Below are positions 50,301-62,435 of a stretch of 64,000 nt of DNA, in pieces. Within the stretch, counting starts at the first letter, position 1; each line of letters opens with the position of its first letter. Below the pieces are notes generated by a model that was given only the letters and a program-made list of their open reading frames with translations, was not told the DNA's origin and searched no databases. The position numbers and the translations under genes are program-made. Location of the stretch: NCBI GenBank assembly GCA_019022495.1, contig JAFEKR010000069.1, positions 1 to 64,000 of the forward strand, read 5' to 3'. The stretch comes from Epichloe hybrida. Lineage: Eukaryota; Ascomycota; Sordariomycetes; Hypocreales; Clavicipitaceae.

Positions 50301-53300
50301 GGACAACTGAAGTGCAATTTGCTTTCATAACTGCGATCTGACAGACTGAAGTCCATTTTGACTTTTCGAAAAGGAGAGGAACAATGCGCTGGCCGTCACG
50401 GCCGAGCTCATAGCGTAACAGCTCGTGAGCGATTTTGGTGCTCAGAGCATCAACCTGGCTGTAAGTGAAGTCCCCATCCCATGCACATACGGCTGGGGCC
50501 TGGGGCTGTTTTACCGCGACTTCTGCGAATATTTCATGAATTGTTCTATGCGATGGTTCAAGCGCATCTTTGTTCCACTGCCAAACTTGCTCAAGATCGG
50601 AAGAACTGCTGGTCATAATAGATGAAAGGCTTTGGCAATGCGTCGCTGGGGCAGAGATTTGCCTCAAAATGTTCTCAAATCTAGCCATCAGCCTCTGGAA
50701 TTGCGTGGAGGGCATCACAGATGAGTCGTAGCTAGCATGGAGCCCGATACTATTCGACTTCAATGTAAAATCAAGGCAAATGGCATAGAGTTTAAAGGGG
50801 TTTGAGTCCTTCGCACCATCTTTTGCCGAAGATTTGTCAAAGACGCCATTCACGACACCCTGCTTCTCGGTCGGCTGGATAACCATGTGTGATTGGAATT
50901 GGCATCCTAGAGCACAATCGTCGGTCATACGCCGTATGTCTTGGATTCCTACCTGCTCAAAAGGCATCATTTCTGCAGCTTGTACTTGCACTTGCAGCAG
51001 CAGATCTGACACGGTCCTCAACTTGCCCAATTTGACACGAAGCGGCACTGTGGCAAACGTGGGCCCGGTGATTCTCTCAATGTCTGCTACAGGGGCCTGT
51101 CGACCAGACACAGTGATGCCAAATGAGGACTCTGTTGAATTCGTAATGGAAGACAACAGTATGGCCCAAGCAAGTTTAATCCTGGTAGCGGCTGTGTACT
51201 CGCTGTTGGACGCGATATCCGAGAACTCGAATTTGAAATGTCGGTCACATCGCGGTTTATAGTCTTTCGACGGGAGCACGGGGAACCTCTGCGCGTTGAA
51301 GCCATCGAATTGATTTGCCCAGAATTCAGTGATTTTGTCCTGGTCTTGACTCCTGAAGAACTGAACAAAGTTACGAAACGGAGGAGACTCGAGGACAGCT
51401 TCGCCGTGGTAGAACTTTGACAAGGACTCCCTAATGATGTGCATGCTCCAACCATCGTAGATGGCATGGTGAATGCTCCAAGAGAAGCCGGTATCGGAGA
51501 GAGCATATGAGACAAGAGGAGTGCCGAGACCGAAGCTTTGTGGCAAGATGTCCTGGTCGATTTGACACGTCTCGTGCTTCACAACCACTTGGAGAATCCC
51601 TCCCTCGGCGATATCGACTATTCTGGTTCTTAGAATAGAGTTGTTTTGGACAACCTTTTCCCACGCAGAACGCACACGCTCCTTGTCAACGTCCTTGCGA
51701 AAGTTCCATTTCTCCGTGAGGACGTTGTCTCCAGGGCGCCGAACCGTCTCTGCGAGTAGGCCAGCTTGCAAGGGTGTACAAGGATAGACGTCCTCTACAC
51801 CGTCCTCTGTAATGCTGCATAACATGGCGACTCTGGTTTTGATCTCATTTGGAGTGAATTTGCCATCCAATAACGAGAAAGCCTCGACATTTTTGAAGAA
51901 TAATTGGGAGGTGGTGCAATCATTGCTGCCCAACAATTCGGCAAGAGAGCTTAGCTTTGGGTGCGTGAAAATGTCTGCAACACTGAATACCACGTCGCGC
52001 TTGCGTGCAGCGCTCACGAGCAACATTGCCCCAAGCGAGTCGCCTCCGATTCGGAAGAAGTTGTCATTAACCGAAATGGTCGCTGGATCAACGTGGACGA
52101 CTTCAGCCCATAGGTCTCGTACAAGCATTTCCGACGCAGTGGTAGGTGCTCTGTACGTCGATACTCTGATGGCCTCCTCTGCAAAGAGTTCTTCCAGTGT
52201 CTTTTTCTGCCACGTTTCTCGCAGAGATCGACGGAATATCTTGCCCGTAGGAGTCAAAGGGAACTCCATTAGCGGGATATAGGTTGTCGGGATCATGTAA
52301 TCGGGAACCAATTTCGCTAGATGGTCGTCGATTCCCACCAACTTGCCCCAATCACCCATCTTCATCTTATCCAGCTTCACAAACGCGATGAGGATGGAAT
52401 TCTTGTTCGCCTTCGGAGCAAAAACATCAGCGACAACCTTGGCCTTGAGGCCTATGCTGGACAGGGCCTTCTCAACATTGTGCTCCACTTCGCCAAGTTC
52501 AGTGCGTTGACCACGGATCTTGACTTGCGAATCAGCGCGACTGACAAAGACGAGATCTCCGTTGGTTGCATAACGAGCCAAGTCACCCGTGCGATAAAAG
52601 TTGCTGTGGCCACCGCTGTGGCTACCGCTGTGGCTACCGCTTTCATCGGTCCATCTTGGTCGCTTCACGAAAGACGCGGCAGTTCTTGCCTCATCAGCAA
52701 TGTAGCCACGTGCAACTTGTGGGCCTTCGAGCCAGATCTCACCCACTGCTCCAATTGGTGCAAGACGTCCAGAGCCATCGGTTCTCACGATCCAAGTGGT
52801 CACGCCTTTCCCCTTACCAATGGTATTCGGCACCATTCCCCGAAAAGCACGAATAAGACATGCCTTGATTGTCCCCTCTCCCGGCCCGTAAGTATTCATG
52901 AACCTTTTTGTTTCGATCCAACCGACGAAATCAGCCTCAGCCCAGGCCTCACCGCCCAGCAAAACTTGTTCCAGATCAGGAAGCTGCTCAGGATCCAGAT
53001 GGCGCAGGACCGTAGGAGTGGCGTTGATCAAGGTGGCTTTGCTGTCTCTAATCGACTCAAGGAGAGAGTTCTTTCTTTGATGTTCTGATGGGATACACAA
53101 GCAGCCACCCGAGGTCAGTGAATGTAGCATGTTGGACCACGCAGCATCAAATGCGTAGGAAGCAAAGTCGTATACTCGCTGGCCGGCTACGAACCCAAGA
53201 GCTTCTTGTTGGTTCATAATGGATGATGCAAAGCAGGAGTGAGTAATCATGGCTCCTTTTGGCTTTCCAGTACTACCAGATGTGAATGAAATGTAGACAA

Positions 53301-56300
53301 GGTTATTAGGTCGAACATCAGCTGGCAAGGTGCCTGACTCTGGAAGTGTATGCATCGAATCTTCCTTCACGACGAGCAGCTGCATTTCCCCGAACTGCGA
53401 TGCCCTCTCGGCATTAGCTGCAGATACCAGTACGATCCTTGCGCTGACTTGGCTGATGATCGAGCGAGCTCTTTCAATAGGCTGTGTGGTGTCAATCAGA
53501 ACACCTGCACCGCCAGCTTTCATCACAGCTAGGGCTGAGACTGGGACCCAAAGCGACTTCTCGAAATACATCGGCACAACTTCCTCAGGCTGCACGCTCA
53601 ATGATGAGAGCTTATATGCAAGTCGAGTCGATAGCTCTTCAAGGCGAGCAAAGGTGAGCTCTCCATCCCAAGAAGAGACGGCAACAGCTTCAGACATTTT
53701 CTGGGCTCTTAGGGAGAAAATATGATGCACCAGATCCTGAACGGGCTCATAGCGCGTCTCATTCCATTTTGAGACCGTCTTCAGCTCTGCATCGCTAATC
53801 GTATCAATCTCCGTCAAGAGACCTGATGATTCGAGTGATGACTGAAGTTGTCGAAGCACATGCGTCAATTGAGAGAAGATTCGGTGCACTTGATCCGCGG
53901 TGATGATCGTCTCATCAAATCGGGCAGCGATGTCAACGTCTTCCCGTGAAAGACGAAATTGCAAGGCCAGCGCTTTTTCCGAGCTGTTTTCAGCCGTTCC
54001 CAGCTTCAAATCAGGATTCGAAGTCTCTTCAATGCTCAACACGGTCTGAAACCCACTAGCTAGTGGCATCTCGCTTCCCTCGCTCTGTAGTCGAGTGATG
54101 GGAATTTGCGGCAGACTCTTGAAGTTCTCCACAGCTGCATGGACGCCGTCAAGATATGCGCAGGTGGATTGGGTGAGGTCGACACGAATGCGAAGAGGGA
54201 AGGGAGAACCTTGTTTTTCTGCTTGGGGATATCCAACCACGACATCCGACGATCGCTGATAAGATGTTTGCAGAAGGGCCCAGGAGCCTAATAGTAGTGT
54301 CGCTCGGTCAAATTTGTCAGTCCACGCAATCTCCGGAGCATGAAAGCTTGCCCTTGAATTGGGTCGAGGCTGATATGATGTCAGAGAAATGGACGGGAAA
54401 TGACACCCAGCCTCCAGGTCCCGGAGCTGTGTTCGCCAATCTTGTAGCGCAGAATCTTCTTCCGCCCCCGTCATGTGGCAGAAGAAGGCATCATAAAGCG
54501 GGCGGTTTGCTGACACAGCGTTCTTATTGACAAGCGCAGCAGAACTGGCGAAGCGAATGGCGCCCTCCAAGACGTTCTGGATCGTCTGAGCGTAGGATCT
54601 CGTAGCGAAATCTTTGCGATATTGAATACCGACTTCTGTGTCGCTTCCTTCGAGTACGCCAGCGAGGACGACATCATACTGACGGCATTTTGTCAGCGCT
54701 CAGAACTGAAGTAATATTCGGGACTAGTACCAACTTACTTCGTGAGGGTCCTTCTCGAGGATCTCTACGAACTGGATATCTCCGCCGGCTTCATTATCAT
54801 CTGAACGCGCCTCTCGCACCGTGATATTTGTGTTGAACATTTTGTTTGCAGAAACATCATGCTGTATCTCTGCAAGAGAAACGTGTTCATTCTCGAGATG
54901 TTCGACGTTGTATTTGTGAACCTGACCAATAATCGTCTTCAGGGGCTGCCCAAGATCAATACGCGCAACAAGCATGTTGATCAATGGTCCTATCACCTGC
55001 TCTATTCCCGGAACTGGAGTATTGCGACCAGAAGACAAGTAGCCAAAGCCGACCTGTCGCATGCCTGTCAGGTAGGCGAGAACAAGAGACCATGCAATGT
55101 GCAGGAATTCTGACCGAGTGAGTCCCATTGCCCGGCATGACCCGCTGATGGAATGAGTGACATCTTTTGACAATTTGATCCAACGGTACTCATCTTCAGC
55201 AGTGTTCTTGACCTGGCTCATGGTCACATCTCTTGGTAATTCGCAAATCTTGAAGCCTTCAAGATAATCCTTCCAGTATAACATCTGCTCCACTCCTCTT
55301 TTGCTCATGATATGCTCCACGCAGTTCGAGAATGGAGTACGCAGGCTCACGCTACAACGGCCCCCGTAGGCTGCCTCAAGATCTTGTTTTAGCACTGGCA
55401 ACGAAGCGGCGTCAATTAGAGCATGGTTGATGTCAAGGCGGCAGGCGACGTCGCCCGTTTCGCCAACACAAATCGTTAGAAAACATTCGGGTCGGGAGGG
55501 TTTTCCTTGTGGCCTGTCCATTTGCTCTAAATGCTTCACAGCTGTTTCTGAGCCGGGTGATTGCATGATTATAGCCTCGTTGGCCTCAAGCAGCACGACT
55601 TGTAGGAAGCGGCCAGTGTCCGGATTGCTTGTGAAGATGGTGGAAAGGATTGGGTGCGCGTTTGCTACAGAGGTCCAAGCCGCGGCCAAGCGCGTTGCAT
55701 CAACTTGCTGTTTGCTCGAGACGACCTTCCATATGGACGCTGTCTGATAGGAGGCGCTGCCGATGACAGAGCTGATCAAGATGCCCTCCTGCATCGGTGT
55801 GCAAGGATATATATCCCGCAGATCAGCTGCGCTGACGCCTTGGTCTGCGAGTTGGTGCTTCACGAGGGTGTCAAGTCCGGAATACGAGATATCTAGCAGC
55901 GGAAAGTCGGCGAGGGTCGACTGGGAAGGGGAACTCGCAAGCTCATGTGCCACTTTGTCCAGCTGTTCTGCGTAGAAGTTGATCCATCGTTTAACACTTT
56001 TATAATTTCGCATACCCTTGTGCGACCTGGTCCAGATTTGCAGTTTCCCGTCTTGCACCACAAGGTTCATGTCGATCAGAGATGGTCGGTGGTAGTCGGG
56101 CCCATCACTGGGAATGTCCAAATTGCGATTTCTTCTGTCTTCGTATTGGAGAAGTGAGCTTGCATCTTCGAGCTGTTGGAAGGATCCTCGGTAATTAAAG
56201 ATGATTTCGGGAAATCTATGAGATACGAAGGCTGCTCTACCGTCTTCACTGTGATACCGACTTGCAAAGTATGGCCGACCTTTTCCGGGCACGCTCTTTC

Positions 56301-59300
56301 GAATGTCCTTTGCTCTCTTGATCATTTCAACGGCGGGCATCTTGGCATCGCCATTGACTTGTACCGGATACAATGAAGTGAACCATCCAACAATGTCGGA
56401 TATCTCGGCATCTCCGATTTGGAAAGTCGGCTCACGGCCATGGCCCTCTAGGAAGACTGCCGGGAGGCTTCGATCAGGAAAAGTTTGTGCAAAGCAGAAT
56501 AACAGTGTTCCGACAAGGATGTCCAAGATCTCGGTTCGAAGGCATTCATTGCTTGATCCCAAGAGTAATCTGGTGGCCTCTGGCCTTACCACCGAGATGT
56601 TCAGCACCGAGTCTCTGAAGAGCATGTCGGCCGGCGACACACCCCAGTACTGAAAGTCGGGGGGTGTGACCTCAAAGGGCAGAACCGCTCGTGGCTTCAT
56701 GGAGGTGGAGGTGGCTTCCTCGCGCTGGAGGCGGCACCATGTCGCGAATGACAACGGTACTGGGGGCAAGTCGGTTTTGCCATGGAGAAGTTGGTCAAGT
56801 TCGTGCCAGATGACTCTCCAAGACACAAGATCCATCACGACGTGGTGTGCGCTCATGAGAAGTGTCTGTGGCTCATTTTCGCCGTTAAACAGGTCTACTG
56901 CGAACACGGGACCGTGAACAAGGTCCAGCTCAGCCTGTCTTTTGTCGACAAGTAACTGCATGGTTTCGCTATTGATGAACATGTGTTCTTGGAGCGAAAA
57001 TGATTCGGGGCCTGGAGAGGTCACAAGCTGTTCCCAAGACCCGGCCTCGTTGGTGCGGAAACGGGCACGAAGCATGCTGTGACGCTTTGTTATGACCAAA
57101 AGTGCCTCCAAAAGCTCAAGAGACGTCGTTTCCCTGGCAAGTTTGACGATGAAACTGAGGCTGTAATGATTCATTCCTTTGGGGTTATTGTCGAAGAAGA
57201 TTTGCTGTATTGGAGTCAGCGGCCAACCTTCATGTTCATTTACTGGAACAATGTCCAGGGTTATATTATCTTGGACAGGCTTGATGACTTGGCCTATGCC
57301 TTGAATAGTTTTCATTTTCAGTATATCAGACACCTTTATAGCAAAGCCACGATCGCGACAGCGGGATACCACCTGCATTGCGCTGATAGAATCGCCCCCA
57401 AGGCGTGTAAAGGCTGTGCCAATGCCAACTGCGCCAATTGGGACATTTAATACCTCGCTCCAAACATCTCGAATTGTCTTCTCCACTTGAGACAACTCTT
57501 GATGAGCTTCCGTCGGCGCTGCTTGTGCATGTAAGAACTGCCAGTACAGTTCTGGGCCAGCCTCGAGAAGGCTTCGACGGTCAACCTTTCCAGTCGGAGT
57601 CATTGGCACCTCTTCAACCGGGAAGAAGGCCGATGGTACCATATAAGGCGGTGCAAACTGCGTCAGGCGGTCCTCCATGCCAACAACAGCTCTGTCGAGG
57701 ACGAGTTTAGCATCTTGTCTCGACAAACCTGTGCTTTCAGTGACGAACAAAAACGCCACCAACGTCGGTACATTGCTTCCCTTGGGTCTAATAACGTGTG
57801 CCATGGTTTGGACGCTATTCGCCTTGGCCTCGTCTGAAAGAGCACGTTGCAGATTGTGCTCGATTTCTCCAAGCTCCACGCGCTGCCCGCGAACTTTCAC
57901 CTGAGAGTCCTTGCGTCCTACGAATTCCAGGTTGCCATCAGATGTGTAACGAACAAGATCTCCCGTGCGATAAAGCCGCCCTCTTCGACCAGTGTATACA
58001 GTGTCGTCCGAGGAGGTACCAATCAGACCTCGCACCAACCAGGGGGGATCGTCCACGAAGGCTTCGGCCGTTTTCTGCGGATGGCCCAAGTATCCTTGCC
58101 CGACGATCGGACCTTCAACCCACAGTTCGCCAATGTCGCCAATAGGTACGAGATCAGTTCCATCGAGCTTAACAACCCAGGTGCAGGCACCGCAGCCAAC
58201 GCCAATGGTTGGGTCTCGGGTGGAATTGGGGTCTGCGACAATAGCAGTGCTCACAGTCGAGCACTCAGCAGGACCGTAGGCATTTATCACCGTGATTCGA
58301 GTCGAAAGCTCCTGTACCAGGGAAGTCTTCAACGGCTCTCCTCCGAAGTGAATGGTTCGGAGGCTTCGCGGCAACTGGGAAGCCGGAAACCAAGCCACAG
58401 AGGGTGTGAGAACAGCATAGTTGACCTCGTACTTTCTGAGAGCTGCCGCCAGCTCTTCTCTTCTCTCCTGCTCTGAAGGAATGCACAAGCAGCCGCCCAC
58501 TGTCAATGCGTGTATGACATTGCACCAAGCCGCATCAAAGGCGTACGATGCGAAGTCAAAGACACGGTCATGTTCCCTGAAGTCCAGAGCCTTTTGCTGG
58601 GTGCCAACCGCGCTGGCATAGTTTCCGTGACTTATGATGGCACCTTTCGGCGTCCCTGTGCTCCCCGATGTGAAGACGACGTACAGCCAGTCTGAGGGTC
58701 TGACCTTTGGTAGGGAAGATTGGTCAACACTTGGCCAACGCCTGTTCGATTCACGGCCAATAACCAGGTGCGAGCATTTTAGCCTCAACGAGGTGGCCTT
58801 TTCTGCGCACTCCGTGGAGCTGATGATGGCAGATGGCTCAGTGAGCTCAGCGACCAACTCGTGTCGGCGGGAAGGAAGTGATTCATCAAGCACCGTGGAG
58901 ACACATCTGCTTTTCATAATGGCGAGCTGGGCGACCGGCACCCACATCGACTTTTCGATGAGGACTAACACGATGCTTCCTGGCTTGATCTCTTAACGAA
59001 TTATTTCGCCCGCCAATCTTGTCGACATGTCGTCCAGGTCTTGATAGGTAAGGCTGCCGTCATGTGCACAGATGGCTGGCAAATCTGGATGTTTCCTTGC
59101 CCTCTCCATGACCATCTCATGGATGCAGGCTTCATTTGTGCTCGTCGGCACTTTGGCGTTCCAGCGCCAGATCTGTTCCAAATCTCGGGTTGTGATAGCT
59201 TTCAAGTCAATGAGAGGTTTGTCCAAGCCAGCCACTGAAGAAACCTGATTTAATATGTACTCGAATTGCCTGTTGAGTTGCTGGAGGTATGCCGGGTCTA

Positions 59301-60003
59301 CAAACCCAGCTTGACCGACGGCCCAGGCTCGACATCTATCCTTTGTGACAAGGCAATCAAGTAGAAGATGCCGTATGTCTACCGAATGGTGATTTGCAGA
59401 AATGATGATGCTCTGGCTCTGACCTTGCACACTATTGGGTGTGCTGTCACTGTCACTGCTTGAGGCAGAGGAGTCGCCCACGCGCAGGCTTCCACCGTCG
59501 CTGGAGGAAGAGCCTTCTCCCTCTGAAGACGTGGTGTCATCGCCTGACAAGGATAAGTCTGAGCCTCCGCATGTGCTTCCTTCTTCTGGAGTCGAGACCT
59601 TGGCCTTGACCGGGAAAAGACCATCCAATTCCTTTCTGACTTGGCGTAACAGATCTCCGACGGATGCATCCCACTGAATGAGCACATGGAGTGAACTGAA
59701 GAGCTGGATCGCTCCGATAGATACTAGATTGAGCTCTAAATCGTATTCATAAGATGAAAGCAGAACAATCCAAGCAGCACATGTGTTGACGGTAGCTTTT
59801 AGCTCATCGTCATTTGCTGGAAAGGACAGGTCAACAAGAGGCTGTCGTTCCTTCTTTCCGAGTCCCAGTGCCACTGACACATCATCTAGAGACAAGGTTT
59901 TGTTCGCAAACTTGGGTTGCAGTGGCGTATGCTCTGCCATCTGTGTCGTTTGCTCGTCGAAGCTCTGAATCGCCGAGTTGGCGTGGTGAGAGGTGGGTGT
60001 CAT
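47332..60003 (-). CDS. Three-module nonribosomal peptide synthetase, with one in-frame stop
   Basis: Multidomain enzyme that would assemble a tripeptide. Exons 54739-60003, 49510-54678 and 47332-49431 join in frame (introns of 60 and 78 bp, GTAAGT/CAG and GTGAGT/TAG) into about 4,177 codons. Order: degenerate C remnant with a Ser-rich linker (1-250); A1 (about 285-820, FTSGSTGTPKG, NAYGPAE, YRTGDLVRY); carrier T1 (GGDS near 870); epimerase E (HHVVMDLVSW near 1054, EGHGRE near 1186); C2 (NHALIDA near 1524); A2 (about 2070-2590); T2 (near 2634); C3 (HHAIYDGWS near 2826); A3 (about 3150-3640); T3 (near 3702); terminal C (SHAVYDALS near 3910). The SHxxxDA form suits a fungal terminal C domain that releases or cyclises the peptide. 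A TAA at 58,993-58,995 interrupts A1 without an indel. Everything else is open. The substrates are not known. Confidence 0.93.
52603..52641 (-). repeat. 12-bp tandem repeat coding for Ser-Gly-His-Ser in NRPS A2
   Basis: Three copies of GCTGTGGCTACC (the first with one change) lie in tandem. On the coding strand they give SGSHSGSHSGGHS, placed between the A6 and A7 core motifs just before FYRTGDLARY. The other two A domains have ordinary loops here. Confidence 0.85.
58993..58995 (-). other. In-frame TAA stop inside NRPS adenylation domain 1
   Basis: Codon 337 of the joined frame is TAA, between LAGEIIR and EIKPGSIVLV. Aligning STRLAGEIIR-stop-EIKPGSIVLVLIEKS with the matching part of A2 (STRLAYKLSS to MYFEKS) gives 26 positions each with no gap. 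The stop therefore replaces one residue and is not the edge of an intron. An 18-nt GT-AG pair around it is far too short to splice. CAA to TAA would be a single C-to-T change in a CpA context. Confidence 0.9.
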
Positions 60004-60756
60004 AGTATGTTATAGTATGAGCTTCACGATGCCTCTTCTTGTGATGATTGTGATGAAGAATATGGGTAGAAAATATAAGAGACCTAAAGGGGAGCGCAAA
60101 CAAGAGGTGGAAACATGTATTCATCAAAACCAGGTCTCGGGAGTTGCAATGTGCTCAAATCGACGGCTGGCCATGGTCTGTCTGCATTGGGGAGCCATGG
60201 ACACGATAGGAACGTATTGAACGTATTGAACGTATGGCGACAAAATGAGGTTAGGGCCGGTGACTCGCACAATGATGCCGCGAACGGAGTGTCAGCGCGA
60301 CATCGCGTCGGTAAGTGCTGACCAGGGCCAGGCCGGGACGACAACATAAGCACAGTCCAATGGGCAATTTGGAAACTTGGAACTTGACTGAGCAACTCAC
60401 GATGATGAATCGCGGGCACACAATATGCGTCCAGACCCGCCAGAATCCACTCTCACGATCCCGTCCCTTGGCGGATTCCTTCGAGACCTGAAAATCGGAC
60501 GAGAACTGCAGACCTAACTAACTTCTTCGGGGAGGTCCAAAACGCCTCAGGAACAAAGCTCGACGCCATCAGACACGGACCGCCGTTGCTGACTTGGCTC
60601 CGTGGCAGATTTCGTCCGGTACATTCGAAGCATTCCAAGACTGGGAAAATGTCACGCCTGCCCTCTATACCAGCCAGCTTCTCTCGCTTCTCTCAGGTCT
60701 CTCTTTCGCCTTCCACGCCAAGCCGTCTGCTGGATCCCTATTGAACCCGATCGAAC
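60004..60756. promoter_or_regulatory. Bidirectional promoter, NRPS / MFS exporter
   Basis: This 753-bp interval separates the divergent start codons of the NRPS and the exporter, so both could be controlled from here. It contains three tandem 9-bp units (GAACGTATT, GAACGTATT, GAACGTATG) at 60,210-60,236. No binding protein is known for them. No transcription-factor gene lies beside the pair inside the window. Confidence 0.55.
60210..60236 (+). repeat. 9-bp tandem repeat GAACGTATT x3
   Basis: Two identical and one near-identical direct copies lie head to tail, about 210 bp upstream of the NRPS start and 520 bp upstream of the exporter start. Their regularity could reflect a regulator site or a simple tandem duplication. 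Confidence 0.8.
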
Positions 60757-62435
60757 ATGGCCCTGGGAAGTGCCAACGAAGAGAAAGGTACCGACCCTCC
60801 AGAGGGTGATGTCGTTGTAGATGTTCCTCTTGCTGTACCGGTTGCGGTTCCGACCAAGGCCCCAGATGGCATTCTAGTAGATGAGCCTCGCGAGGAAGCT
60901 GCGGACGATGTCGTGCCTCGGCATTCACTGCCTCAGAACTGGTCCAGTACGCGAAGATGGCTAATTGTTCTTGCCTTGTCCTTTACGTCGCTGATGGTGT
61001 ACGTTTTTGTTGTTGGCCTTGCCGCATTGCGGTTGTGGTAGCAGCAAAGTATAAAAGTACAAGAGGAGGTCGAGCTGACGTTTGTACCAGGTCCATGTCT
61101 CTTGTCATTTGTGCGCCGTCGAGTACCGCCATTGCGCACGAGTTCAACAGCAAAAATAGCTTCCTGTTAGTCTTTTACATCACTGCGCCGAATCTCGGTC
61201 AAGTATTCTCTTCGCTCTACATCAGCCCTTTATCGGAGCGCTACGGACGAGCCCCCGTGTACCATGGCTTCAACTTTCTCTTCCTCCTCTTCACCCTGGC
61301 GACCGGCTTCAGCACCAGTTTAACCATGTTGATTGTCTTGAGAGCTCTGGCAGGTGCCACGATTGCACCAATATGCTTGAATCCAGCCATCACGGGGGAC
61401 CTCTTCGCTGTCAAGAAACGAGGCTCCGCCATGTCGATTGCCAGCTTGATTCCCATTCTTGGAAGCGCTGTTGGGCCAACTGCCGGTGGTTATATCACGC
61501 AATATCTGGGCTGGCGCTGGACATTTTGGCTCATGGCCATTTTGAGCGCGGCCGTGCAGCCATTCTTGATGATTGTGCTGAAAGAAACTTATCTGCCTGT
61601 CATACATTGCAAGGCTGTTGGAAAGGCCAATGCAGGCACGGAAAAGGTTACTGAACCGCCAAAATACTTCAAGGGATGGAACTTGGCGACTTTGAAACTG
61701 CTTTCGCTGCTCATGATACGCCCATTCACTATCTTGAGCAGCTCTCGGGTCGCCGTGCTGATGACGCTCTACCTTTCCATCCTCTACGCCTACCTTGCAC
61801 TCCTGGCCGCAAACTTGGCCACCGTCTTCCAGGAAGCATATGGATTCTCCGAGAGTCGTTCCGGACTTGTCTACATGGCGACGAGTAAGTCTTCCTCATC
61901 TACCGGCCAGAGAAACCACGCTCACCCAGATGGCACAGCGGCCGGGACAATCATTGGCACCATATACTGCATGTTCACACTGGACTTCTTCCTCGTCGCC
62001 GGCTTCTCTTTCTCGCGCAAGAACAAGGACCCAGATGCCCAACACCGCGCCGAGAACCGCCTCATTCCAATGATTCCCGCCATGGCCGCCTATCCGGCGG
62101 GATTGCTGTTGTACGGCTGGGCCCTGCAGAGACGGTGGCATTGGATTGTGCCGACGCTGTCGACCACCTTGTGCGGCTTCTCGCTCGCGAGCAGCACCAC
62201 TCCCATCATGAACTACATCGTGGACGTCTTCAATGAGCGGGCAGCTTCCGCCATTGCCGCCGTGCTGCCCTTGCGCTACATTGCCGGCACGTTCTTGCCC
62301 GTGGCCGCACCTTACATGGACCGCGCTTTGGGCTATGGCTGGTCCAACTCTCTCTTGGCCTTGATTTTGCTGGTGATGGTGCCGCCGACGTTTCAAGTCA
62401 TCATTCGGCCGCAGAAAAAAGGCAAGGCAGGTTGA
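60757..62435 (+). CDS. MFS transporter, DHA1-type exporter of the NRPS locus
   Basis: Proton-driven plasma-membrane exporter of the drug:H+ antiporter-1 class, with about 12 helices and 510 residues. Exons 60757-60998, 61091-61884 and 61939-62435 join in frame. The first intron uses GTACGT and CCAG with branch CTGAC. The second is 54 bp and has no in-frame stop; it was recognised because reading through it inserts a polar SKSSSSTGQRNHAHPDGT stretch into a helix. AG at 61,937-61,938 was preferred to the one at 61,929 because of branch-point distance. A hydrophilic acidic N-terminus precedes LPQNWSSTRRW. Family motifs seen are ISPLSERYGRAPVY, LAGATIAPICLNPAITGDLF and GSAVGPTAGGYITQYLGWRW. It is divergent from the NRPS, which suggests export of the peptide or self-protection. 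Confidence 0.92.

Noticed and set aside
58965..59010. A tiny intron (GTTAAGAG...CCAG, 18 nt) that would remove the NRPS stop and keep frame
   Set aside because: It is far below the minimum length for spliceosomal introns, and the gap-free alignment with A2 shows the bases are coding.
61885..61938. Second MFS intron treated as coding, since it has no in-frame stop
   Set aside because: It would insert a polar 18-residue stretch in a membrane helix, and it has GTAAGT and AG borders with a CTCAC branch-like site.
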